In this document: piece after piece, positions 1 to 5,035 of the stretch
How positions within the stretch are numbered: the stretch's first letter is position 1
How the letters are laid out: the number at the start of each line of letters is the position of its first letter
NCBI GenBank assembly: GCA_003648125.1
Contig: QMOE01000234.1
Location: forward strand, 1-5,035
DNA length: 5,035 bases
Direction: 5' to 3'
Source: Chloroflexota bacterium
Lineage (GTDB): Bacteria; Chloroflexota; Anaerolineae; B4-G1
The notes under the pieces: model-generated
The model's database searches: none
Told to the model about the DNA's origin: nothing
The model's input: the letters and a program-made list of their open reading frames with translations, nothing else
Made by a program: the position numbers and the translations under genes

Positions 1-28
1 GGGTGTCCGTCATTTTCTTGCGCGCCGT

Positions 29-181
29 GGAACGCGGCCATTGGAGCGCGGCCATCTTGGCCGCATGCGGGCGGGGACGCCCGCGTTCCCAGGCAGTCAT
101 CGGAACGCGGTCATTAGAGTCGTAGGGGCGAGGCAGTGCCTCGCCCCTCCTCGGCGGGGGACGCCCGTGTTTCCAGGCAAG
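29..181. repeat. Repeat-rich non-coding region with short direct and inverted repeats
   Basis: No convincing gene lies in the first 230 bases; the stretch is built of short repeated words. GGAACGCGGCCATT (29-42) recurs as GGAGCGCGGCCATC (43-56) and GGAACGCGGTCATT (102-115). A 23-base direct repeat occurs at 73-95 and 157-179, beginning GGGGACGCCCG and ending CCAGGCA, with two mismatches. Two local palindromes are also present: GCGGCCA-TCT-TGGCCGC (48-64), and CCGCGTTCC (81-89) paired with GGAACGCGG (102-110). Such material is typical of dispersed intergenic repeats in GC-rich genomes. An open reading frame crossing it (41-265) is low-complexity and has no ribosome binding site. Whether this is the decayed end of a mobile element cannot be told from the window. 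Confidence 0.6.
122..150. repeat. GTAGGGGC-type palindromic repeat, left copy
   Basis: A perfect 11-bp inverted repeat, GGGGCGAGGCA (125-135) and TGCCTCGCCCC (137-147), is separated by one base. It starts with the same GTAGGGGC word (122-129) that opens the repeat at 2121, downstream of fadD. The single-base spacer means it would form a cruciform, or a hairpin only after the innermost pairs open. No run of T follows it, so it is not an intrinsic terminator. It probably belongs to a dispersed palindromic repeat family; its role is unknown. Confidence 0.6.
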
Positions 182-192
182 ATCCACTACCC

Positions 193-222
193 GGCGCAAA
201 AATTTGATGGACATCCTGCGCC
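193..222. repeat. Inverted repeat upstream of the fadD promoter
   Basis: GGCGCA (193-198) and TGCGCC (217-222) form a perfect 6-bp inverted repeat with an 18-base spacer. It ends ten bases before the -35 box of the fadD promoter. The position would suit a bound regulator, but six matching bases can arise by chance and no known operator consensus is recognised. Confidence 0.25.
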
Positions 223-232
223 ATTTTGGTTC

Positions 233-261
233 TTGACAATGTCTTCAAATTTCACTATACT
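233..261 (+). promoter_or_regulatory. Sigma-70-type promoter of fadD
   Basis: A perfect -35 box TTGACA (233-238) lies 17 bases ahead of a -10 box TATACT (256-261; 5 of 6 to TATAAT). The optimal spacing and AT-rich spacer, inside an otherwise GC-rich region, make this a strong housekeeping promoter. Transcription should begin near base 268, giving a leader of about 77 bases before the ATG at 345. A shifted -10, TATAAA at 261-266, would need a 22-base spacer and is less likely. Confidence 0.85.
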
Positions 262-284
262 ATAAACACGTCCGCTTCGTGAAT

Positions 285-317
285 CGGGGACACGTTCCCA
301 GCCAGAGACGTGCCCCG
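285..317 (+). promoter_or_regulatory. Hairpin in the fadD 5' leader
   Basis: CGGGG (285-289), a bulged A (290) and CACGT (291-295) pair with ACGTG (308-312) and CCCCG (313-317) around a 12-base loop, a 10-bp stem with one bulge. It sits between the predicted transcription start (about 268) and the Shine-Dalgarno site (331-338). No U-run follows and the ribosome site is left free, so it looks more like a 5' stabilising structure or a repeat-derived palindrome than an attenuator. Its GGGGAC and CGTTCCCAG words also occur in the repeats at 73-95, suggesting common origin. No known riboswitch class is recognised. Confidence 0.45.
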
Positions 318-330
318 CGCCCACAAATTG

Positions 331-338
331 AAAGGAGG
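331..338 (+). promoter_or_regulatory. Ribosome binding site deciding the fadD start
   Basis: AAAGGAGG is a near-perfect Shine-Dalgarno sequence six bases before the ATG at 345. It fixes the start there, not at the in-frame GTG at 279, which lies in the leader without a ribosome site and would add 22 residues unlike the family. Confidence 0.9.
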
Positions 339-344
339 CACGTC

Positions 345-2051
345 ATGGAAAAGCCCTGGCTCAAATCGTACGAGTCCCACGTACCGGAGTACATCGAGTA
401 TCCATCTACCCCTATGCCCGCTGTTCTGGAGGAAACGGCGCGCAAGTACCCCGACCACACGGCGTTGATCTTTAAAGATGCCAAGGTCACTTTCCGCGAG
501 TATAACGAGGCCGTGGATCGCTTCGCCGCCGCGTTGCAGAAATTGGGTGTCGAGAAAGGGGACCGGGTAGCGATTCACTTGCTCAACATGCCCCAGTTCC
601 CCATCGCCTACTATGCCGTTTTGCGGATTGGGGGCATCGTCGTGCCTTGTAACCCCATTTATACGGCCCGCGAGATGAGGCATCAGGTCAGCGACTCGGG
701 CGCCAAGGTCATCATCACTCTCAGCATGATGTATCCCGTCATCAAAAAGATACGGGCAGAGACCCAACTGGAGCACGTCATCGTCGCCAAGATCAAGACC
801 TACTTTCCGCCGGTGCTCAACCTGCTCTTTACCTTGTTGAAGGAGAAGAAGGGAGGCCACAGAGTAGACATCTCCGGCGACGCCAACACCTACTGGTTCA
901 AGGATCTTCTTGATAGCGCGCCGGTCAAGCCCACACCGGTGGAGATTGATATGCAAGATACAGCCGTGTTCATGTACACCGGCGGCACCACCGGCGTCTC
1001 CAAAGGGGCGCAACTGACCCACAAGAACATCCTGGCGAACGCTTACCAGTGCAAGGTCTGGATGAACGCAAAGGAGGCTCAGGGTGACGTGAGCGTGACG
1101 GCGCTGCCGCTGTATCACAGTTACGCCATGACCACTTGTATGAACTTTAGTACGATCATTGCCGGAGCCATGCTCCTCATCCCCGACCCGCGTGATTTGG
1201 AGGATGTGCTCAAGAGCATCACCAAACAGCAGCCGACTTTTTACGCCGGCGTGCCGGCCATGTACGTCGCCATCAACAACTATCCAGATTTGAGCAAGTA
1301 CGACGTCAGTTCCATCAGGGCTTGCATCAGCGGCGCGGCGGGGCTGCCGGTGGAGGTGCAGCAGCGTTTCCAGGAGATCACCGGCGCCCGGTTGGTGGAG
1401 GGGTATGGGTTAAGTGAGGCCACGCCGGTGACTCACGCCAATCCTATCTTTGGCGATAACCGCGTCGGCACCATCGGTGTGCCCTGGCCCGATACCGAGG
1501 TCAGGATCATGGATGCTGATACCGGCGAGAAAGAGTTGGGCGTTGGTGAGGCGGGCGAGCTTTGCATCCGCGGCCCGCAGGTGATGAAGGGCTACTGGAA
1601 CATGCCCACTGAGACGGCCAACACTCTGCGGGATCACGGCGACGGCGGTGGCCCCTGGCTCCACACCGGCGACGTTGCCGTCATGGATGAGGATGGCTAT
1701 TTCAAGATCGTGGACCGCAAGAAGGATATGATCCTGGGAGCGGGCGGTTACAATATCTACCCTCGCGAGGTCGAGGATGCGCTCTACGAGCATCCAGCGG
1801 TGATGGAAGTCGCCGCCGCTGGCGTCCCGGTGCCGGGTAAGGGGGAGCGAGTCAAGGTTTACATCGTTCTCAAGGAGGGTCAGACGGCTACCGAGGAGGA
1901 GATCATCACTTTCTGTAAGGAGAATCTGGCTCCCTACAAGGTGCCCAAGTTCGTCGAGTTCCGCGATGAATTGCCCAAGACGATGGTAGGCAAGATTCTG
2001 CGGCGCGTGTTGGTGGAGGAGGAAAAGAAGAAACTGGCCGAGCAGCAGTAA
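345..2051 (+). CDS. fadD: Long-chain fatty acid--CoA ligase (AMP-forming, FadD-like)
   Basis: This 568-residue protein (TAA stop) activates fatty acids in two steps: the carboxylate reacts with ATP to an acyl-adenylate and pyrophosphate, then CoA replaces AMP. It acts in the cytoplasm or at the inner membrane face and feeds beta-oxidation or lipid synthesis. Motifs of the ANL adenylate-forming superfamily are in order: phosphate-binding loop TGGTTGVSKG (212-221), YGLSEATP (354-361), HTGD (440-443), the DRKKD hinge (457-461) and the C-terminal catalytic lysine K550 in PKTMVGKILRR. The WLHTGD-to-DRKKDMI block matches the fatty acyl-CoA synthetase signature, and the length is close to E. coli FadD (561, from memory). 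No signal peptide or membrane segment is seen. It is a single-gene unit with its own promoter and terminator, convergent with ftsH. All key residues are present. Chain-length preference cannot be read from sequence, so medium-chain or another acyl substrate remains possible. Confidence 0.93.
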   Translation: MEKPWLKSYESHVPEYIEYPSTPMPAVLEETARKYPDHTALIFKDAKVTFREYNEAVDRFAAALQKLGVEKGDRVAIHLLNMPQFPIAYYAVLRIGGIVVPCNPIYTAREMRHQVSDSGAKVIITLSMMYPVIKKIRAETQLEHVIVAKIKTYFPPVLNLLFTLLKEKKGGHRVDISGDANTYWFKDLLDSAPVKPTPVEIDMQDTAVFMYTGGTTGVSKGAQLTHKNILANAYQCKVWMNAKEAQGDVSVTALPLYHSYAMTTCMNFSTIIAGAMLLIPDPRDLEDVLKSITKQQPTFYAGVPAMYVAINNYPDLSKYDVSSIRACISGAAGLPVEVQQRFQEITGARLVEGYGLSEATPVTHANPIFGDNRVGTIGVPWPDTEVRIMDADTGEKELGVGEAGELCIRGPQVMKGYWNMPTETANTLRDHGDGGGPWLHTGDVAVMDEDGYFKIVDRKKDMILGAGGYNIYPREVEDALYEHPAVMEVAAAGVPVPGKGERVKVYIVLKEGQTATEEEIITFCKENLAPYKVPKFVEFRDELPKTMVGKILRRVLVEEEKKKLAEQQ

Positions 2052-2073
2052 CACTCTTTTGTTTGGGAGTATC

Positions 2074-2105
2074 AAAAAGGCGGAGCCGATAGGCTCCGCC
2101 TTTTG
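2074..2105. terminator. Bidirectional intrinsic terminator between fadD and ftsH
   Basis: AAAAGGCGGAGCC (2075-2087) and GGCTCCGCCTTTT (2092-2104) form a perfect 13-bp stem with a GATA tetraloop (2088-2091). A T-run ends the + strand copy, and the A-run at 2074-2078 gives a T-run on the - strand. It begins 22 bases after the fadD stop and lies 76 bases beyond the ftsH stop, so one element can end both convergent transcripts. Confidence 0.92.
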
Positions 2106-2120
2106 TCATTGGTGTATGAT

Positions 2121-2174
2121 GTAGGGGCAACCCTCGCGGTTGCCCTATAGGGCGGGCGCAAGGCACGCCCCTAC
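2121..2174. repeat. GTAGGGGC-type palindromic repeat, right copy
   Basis: A 54-base unit bounded by perfect 8-bp inverted ends, GTAGGGGC (2121-2128) and GCCCCTAC (2167-2174). Two internal hairpins are nested inside: GGGCAACC (2125-2132) with GGTTGCCC (2138-2145) around a 5-base loop, and GGGCG (2150-2154) with CGCCC (2166-2170). It fills most of the space between the shared terminator and the ftsH stop codon. Its opening word also starts the palindrome at 122, on the far side of fadD. The form fits a small non-coding dispersed repeat (REP- or MITE-like); no coding capacity or target duplication is evident. Confidence 0.65.
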
Positions 2175-2181
2175 GCAAGGG

Positions 2182-4128
2182 TTACGCTGGTATAGGCGCG
2201 GGAGGCATGTCCAGCGTGGGCGCGGGGCGGTCAAAAGCTGATTTTATGGTCGGTCGCTCCACGCTGGGGACAGGGGGCGTGCTCTTGGGCGGTTTTGGCT
2301 TTTCGGCAGGGGTGTTGTCGAACAAGGCGGCGAACTCGTTGGCGTCCAGTGTCTCGACTTCCATCAGCCGCTGTGCTACCCGATCCAATTGCTCCCGATA
2401 GCGAACCAGGACATCTTTGGCCTGCTCGTGAGCTTCGTGAACGATGCGGCGCACTTCTCCGTCAATTTCTTGGGCCACCGCTTCGCTATAGTCCCGCTGT
2501 TCGCCGATCTCTTTGCCCAAGAAGACCAGTTCTTCCTTCTGCCCAAAGGTCATGGGGCCTAGTTTTTCGCTCATTCCGTAGCGCGTCACCATAGCGCGGG
2601 CTATGTCCGTCACCCGCTCTAAATCGTTGGCTGCTCCTGTGGTCACGTCTCCAAAGACCAGTTCTTCGGCCGCCCGCCCGCCCAGGGCGAACGCTAGATC
2701 GTCCCTGAACTTGGTCTTGCTCATGTAATTTCGATCTTCCTCCGGCACTGCTCTGGTGTAACCCCCGACCATCCCGCGCGCCACGATGGAGACCTTGTGT
2801 ACCGGGTCGCACTTGGGCAGCACGTGGGCCACCACTGCGTGTCCGGCTTCGTGATAGGCGGTGATGTTTTTTTCCTCTTGAGACATCAAGCGGCTCTTGC
2901 GCTCCGGCCCGGCGATCACGCGCTCAATTGCCTCCTCCATCTCGTCCATTTCGATGACTTTTTTGGCCCGGCGTGCGGCCAGGATCGCTGCCTCGTTGAT
3001 CATGTTCTCAATGTCTGCGCCCACAAAGCCGGGGGTAATTTTGGCCAGTGTTTTCAGGTTTACTTTATCGCTCAGAGGTTTGCCGCGCACGTGGACTTGC
3101 AGGATTCCCTCGCGCCCTGTGATGTCAGGTCGGTCGAGCACGACGCGGCGGTCAAAGCGGCCTGGACGGAGCAGGGCCGGGTCCAGAATGTCTGGGCGGT
3201 TTGTGGCGGCCATGATAATTATGTTCGTGTCGGTGTCGAACCCGTCCATCTCGACCAGAATCTGGTTTAGAGTTTGCTCCCGCTCGTCGTGAGAGCCGCC
3301 CAGGCCGGCCCCTCGGTGGCGGCCGACGGCGTCTATCTCGTCGAGAAAGATGATGCACGGGCTGTGGCGCTTGGCCTGCTCGAACAGGTCGCGCACCCGC
3401 GATGCTCCCACGCCGACGAACATTTCGACGAACTCGGAACCAGAGATGGAGAAGAAGGGCACGCCCGCTTCTCCGCTGACTGCCTTGGCTAAAAGGGTCT
3501 TGCCTGTGCCCGGTGCTCCCACCAAAAGCACCCCCTTGGGGATACGCGCTCCCAACTGGACGAACTTTTCCGGCTCTTTGAGAAACTCGACCACTTCTTT
3601 CAATTCCTCTTGGGCCTCGTCCACGCCGGCCACGTCTTCAAACGTGATCGATGGCTGGTCGCCGGTGTACATACGGGCGCGGCTCTTTCCAAAGGAGAGT
3701 GCCTGGTTATTTGCTCCCTGAAGCTGGCGTACCATCATGTAACCGACTGCCAACATGGCTACCACCAGTAGTATTGAACCTCCGGTGCTCAACAATGATC
3801 CCCAATCGGGGGGCTGCACCGGATTAATTGTGATCTGCCTCAATTCTTCTTGTGTGACCCCCAGGGCTTGCAGTTGTTCTACAGTTGTGGATTCGTGCTC
3901 TTTGCGGGACGCAATCTCATCGCCGTCTCTGAGTTCCACGAACAGGTCATCGCCTTCTACGCGGATGCTGACTACGTTCCCTTCCCGTACATACGTTGCT
4001 ATATCCGTCAACGGCGTGCGTGTGATGTCTTTTGTCTGTTGCGAGTAGAAACTGTACATCAGGAAGGCAATCGCTACGAGAATGATCAGGTATATAAGTG
4101 GGCTGCCACCTTTCGGTCTAGAATTCAC
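2182..4128 (-). CDS. ftsH: ATP-dependent zinc metalloprotease FtsH
   Basis: FtsH is a membrane-anchored hexameric AAA+ protease that pulls damaged or unassembled membrane proteins, and some soluble regulators, into a proteolytic chamber. This 648-residue copy is complete: membrane segment about 11-27, extracytoplasmic domain about 28-113, second membrane segment about 116-133, Walker A GAPGTGKT (204-211), pore loop FVGVG (237-241), Walker B IIFLDEID (259-266) and the second region of homology ending RPGRFDR with arginine fingers R321 and R324. The M41 peptidase follows, with HEAGH (426-430; zinc ligands H426 and H430, catalytic E427) and D502 as probable third ligand. The tail (605-648) is proline-rich, 14 of 44 residues. 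The start is GTG at 4128, six bases after GGAGG; the upstream in-frame TTG at 4149 lacks a ribosome site. The gene lies 87 bases downstream of the PASTA gene and is convergent with fadD. The length is close to E. coli FtsH. No defect is seen. Confidence 0.97.
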   Translation of the reverse strand: MNSRPKGGSPLIYLIILVAIAFLMYSFYSQQTKDITRTPLTDIATYVREGNVVSIRVEGDDLFVELRDGDEIASRKEHESTTVEQLQALGVTQEELRQITINPVQPPDWGSLLSTGGSILLVVAMLAVGYMMVRQLQGANNQALSFGKSRARMYTGDQPSITFEDVAGVDEAQEELKEVVEFLKEPEKFVQLGARIPKGVLLVGAPGTGKTLLAKAVSGEAGVPFFSISGSEFVEMFVGVGASRVRDLFEQAKRHSPCIIFLDEIDAVGRHRGAGLGGSHDEREQTLNQILVEMDGFDTDTNIIIMAATNRPDILDPALLRPGRFDRRVVLDRPDITGREGILQVHVRGKPLSDKVNLKTLAKITPGFVGADIENMINEAAILAARRAKKVIEMDEMEEAIERVIAGPERKSRLMSQEEKNITAYHEAGHAVVAHVLPKCDPVHKVSIVARGMVGGYTRAVPEEDRNYMSKTKFRDDLAFALGGRAAEELVFGDVTTGAANDLERVTDIARAMVTRYGMSEKLGPMTFGQKEELVFLGKEIGEQRDYSEAVAQEIDGEVRRIVHEAHEQAKDVLVRYREQLDRVAQRLMEVETLDANEFAALFDNTPAEKPKPPKSTPPVPSVERPTIKSAFDRPAPTLDMPPAPIPA

Positions 4129-4134
4129 TTTTTT

Positions 4135-4140
4135 CCTCCA
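4135..4140 (-). promoter_or_regulatory. Ribosome binding site deciding the ftsH GTG start
   Basis: On the - strand TGGAGG is followed by six A residues and then GTG at 4128-4126. The spacing equals that of the fadD site, also six bases. The longer in-frame reading from TTG at 4149 has no such site and would contain this one inside its codons, so the GTG start is preferred. Confidence 0.85.
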
Positions 4141-4149
4141 TTGGACCAA

Positions 4150-4168
4150 GCGATCAAGATCTGATCGC
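4150..4168 (-). promoter_or_regulatory. Hairpin in the ftsH 5' leader
   Basis: GCGATCA (4150-4156) and TGATCGC (4162-4168) form a perfect 7-bp inverted repeat around five bases. In the ftsH transcript it lies about nine bases ahead of the Shine-Dalgarno site. No T-run follows it on the - strand, so it is not an intrinsic terminator. It could protect the mRNA end, tune translation or bind a protein as DNA; the sequence does not decide. Confidence 0.45.
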
Positions 4169-4173
4169 GCCTT

Positions 4174-4186
4174 TTGTAATTTACAA
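4174..4186 (-). promoter_or_regulatory. Perfect palindrome at the predicted ftsH transcription start (possible operator)
   Basis: TTGTAA and TTACAA flank a single central base, giving a perfect 13-base AT-rich palindrome four bases downstream of the -10 box (4191-4196). The predicted start point, near 4182-4184, falls inside it, so a dimeric protein bound here would block initiation. It does not match the CIRCE element of HrcA or another operator I recognise. Operator function is inference. Confidence 0.4.
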
Positions 4187-4190
4187 GATC

Positions 4191-4219
4191 ATTATACCAG
4201 AAATTATCAGATATGTCAC
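4191..4219 (-). promoter_or_regulatory. Extended -10 sigma-70 promoter of ftsH
   Basis: Read on the - strand: GTGACA (4219-4214; 5 of 6 to TTGACA), a 17-base spacer ending in TGG, then a perfect TATAAT (4196-4191). TGG-TATAAT is a full extended -10 element. The -35 box overlaps the TGA stop of the upstream PASTA gene. It would start a transcript near 4183 with a leader of about 55 bases. With no terminator after the PASTA gene, ftsH is probably served both by this promoter and by readthrough. Confidence 0.85.
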
Positions 4220-5035
4220 TTTTTTATTTCGATCTCAGCAACCAGGATCCGGCCTGATTCTACTGACGTGAGACCGGTGTCTATCACCGGGAGCTGGTGG
4301 TTGGGTTGCCCTTGGGGGTACATGCCGACGCGCAACTGGTACTGCCCAGCCGGTAAATCTGCCGGGATGGGAACCTGATGCGGGTCTACGATCTCTATGC
4401 CTGTCACCCAACCTGTGGTGGGAGTGAATGGCTCCACGTCCTGCTGCGCCACTGCGGGAGCGCCGGGGTCGGCTACGAGATGCACGAATACGATGTAATG
4501 CGCGTCAATGGAGCACAGCGCCCGCCAGCGCAACGTGACGGCAATCACTCCGCCTGGTTGGAACGTCTCCTGCCGCAACTCGGCGTTCTCCAGCATTATC
4601 TGGTCGTTCAGGTTGACGTTGAGTGGAATGTTGATGTCCACGCCGCCGCTCACGGTCAGCGTCACTGTGTCACCGACGTGGATGGTTGTTTCAGCCTCAG
4701 GGTTCTGGGCTATTACTATGCCCTCTGTCTGCGTGCTCCATATTTCTTCGACGTTGACTCTTAGCCCATCTGATTCGAGACCGTCCCGTATCATCTCTAC
4801 CGGATAGTCCACCACGTTGGGCATTTTCAATTCTCGGCCGGTGGTGCTCACGACGACGGAAATCTCTGTGTCGAGGGGAACAAGCTCGCCAGAGGCCGGG
4901 CTTTGATCGAGTACGATTCCTCCCTCTGTGCCTGGCTCGTCGCGCTCTTCCAGCAATACAAAGCGCAGGCCTGCCCGTTCCACCGTGCGTTGGGCTTGAT
5001 CTATTTTCTGCCCCATTATATCCGGCGCCGAGACC
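4216..5035 (-). CDS. PASTA-domain envelope protein with C-terminal beta-sandwich domain, probably the extracellular end of a Ser/Thr kinase (5' partial)
   Basis: The frame stays open to the window edge, so 272 residues of the C-terminal part are visible. The ATG at 5016 is internal: it falls inside the opening A-P-D-I-M-G-Q motif of a PASTA domain and has no ribosome site. Two PASTA domains are seen. The first (window edge to about 4843) includes G-I-V-L-D-Q-S-P-A-S-G; the second (about 4833-4645) opens with M-P-N-V-V-D-Y and includes V-I-A-Q-N-P. PASTA domains bind cell-wall fragments in PknB-type kinases and some penicillin-binding proteins. A third domain (about 4635-4219) has L-R-W-R-A-L, Y-I-V-F-V-H-L, P-T-T-G-W and D-L-P-A-G-Q-Y-Q-L-R-V-G-M-Y motifs; I associate this beta-rich module with Chloroflexota surface proteins. 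It is probably extracellular. The kinase or other N-terminal part lies outside the window, so catalytic identity is inference. The stop is TGA. Confidence 0.75.
   Translation of the reverse strand, partial: VSAPDIMGQKIDQAQRTVERAGLRFVLLEERDEPGTEGGIVLDQSPASGELVPLDTEISVVVSTTGRELKMPNVVDYPVEMIRDGLESDGLRVNVEEIWSTQTEGIVIAQNPEAETTIHVGDTVTLTVSGGVDINIPLNVNLNDQIMLENAELRQETFQPGGVIAVTLRWRALCSIDAHYIVFVHLVADPGAPAVAQQDVEPFTPTTGWVTGIEIVDPHQVPIPADLPAGQYQLRVGMYPQGQPNHQLPVIDTGLTSVESGRILVAEIEIKK

Noticed and set aside
1..181. CRISPR array in the repeat-rich left region
   Set aside because: Repeats are short, unequal and irregularly spaced, with no constant-length spacers and no cas genes nearby.
41..265. 74-codon + strand reading frame in the left intergenic region
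   Set aside because: It runs through repeats and into the fadD promoter, has no ribosome binding site and its product resembles nothing I recognise.
279..344. In-frame GTG extension of fadD
   Set aside because: The extra 22 residues come from the leader hairpin region; the strong Shine-Dalgarno site sits before the ATG at 345.
255..1118. 287-codon - strand reading frame opposite the fadD 5' part
   Set aside because: It is antisense to a gene with clear family motifs; its translation has no recognisable domain and long antisense frames are common in GC-rich genes.
1410..2075. 221-codon - strand reading frame opposite the fadD 3' part
   Set aside because: It is a shadow of fadD, with its start inside the terminator region and no domain or ribosome site.
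4118..4141. Seven-codon mini-ORF (ATG to TAG, - strand) overlapping the ftsH start
   Set aside because: Its ATG lies within the ftsH Shine-Dalgarno region and has no ribosome site of its own; overlap looks accidental.
4150..4186. The two inverted repeats before ftsH as intrinsic terminators of the PASTA gene
   Set aside because: Neither is followed by a T-run on the - strand and one has only a one-base loop; they fit leader or operator roles better.
5014..5020. TATAAT followed by ATG near the right edge (- strand), as promoter and start of the PASTA gene
   Set aside because: The frame stays open upstream and the ATG lies inside a PASTA opening motif, so both fall within coding sequence; no Shine-Dalgarno site is present.

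Overview
The window looks like a chromosomal segment from a GC-rich bacterium, most plausibly a member of the Chloroflexota (Anaerolineae-like). That placement is inference. It rests on three things: a C-terminal beta-sandwich domain with W-R-A-L and V-F-V-H-L motifs in the rightmost gene, which I associate with Chloroflexota surface and membrane proteins; short dispersed GTAGGGGC-type palindromic repeats between genes; and the general character of the FtsH and FadD sequences. No rRNA or other phylogenetic marker is present to confirm it.

Layout, left to right. Bases 1-230 hold no credible gene and are dense in short direct and inverted repeats. A consensus-like sigma-70 promoter (233-261) then drives a 77-nt leader containing a hairpin, a strong Shine-Dalgarno site and a complete long-chain fatty acid CoA ligase gene (fadD-like, + strand, 345-2051). 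A strong, symmetric intrinsic terminator (about 2074-2105) and one palindromic repeat unit (2121-2174) separate it from the convergent ftsH gene (- strand, 2182-4128), which encodes a complete membrane-anchored AAA+ zinc metalloprotease. Upstream of ftsH, an 87-nt gap carries its own extended -10 promoter, a perfect palindrome at the predicted transcription start, a leader hairpin and a ribosome binding site. The window ends inside a - strand gene (4216-5035, 5' end missing). Its visible part is two PASTA domains followed by the beta-sandwich domain, probably the extracellular end of a PASTA serine/threonine protein kinase or related envelope protein.

How the genes relate. fadD is a single-gene transcription unit facing the other two and activates fatty acids for degradation or lipid synthesis. 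The PASTA gene and ftsH are co-oriented with no terminator between them, so ftsH is probably transcribed both by readthrough and from its own promoter. Both act at the cell envelope: sensing or cell-wall binding for the PASTA protein, membrane protein quality control for FtsH. A functional link is only an inference from adjacency. The core genes are ordinary housekeeping functions with all key residues intact. The less ordinary material is the PASTA plus beta-sandwich architecture, the compact ftsH control region and the repeat families flanking fadD. I see no CRISPR array, tRNA, insertion sequence or clearly new system.
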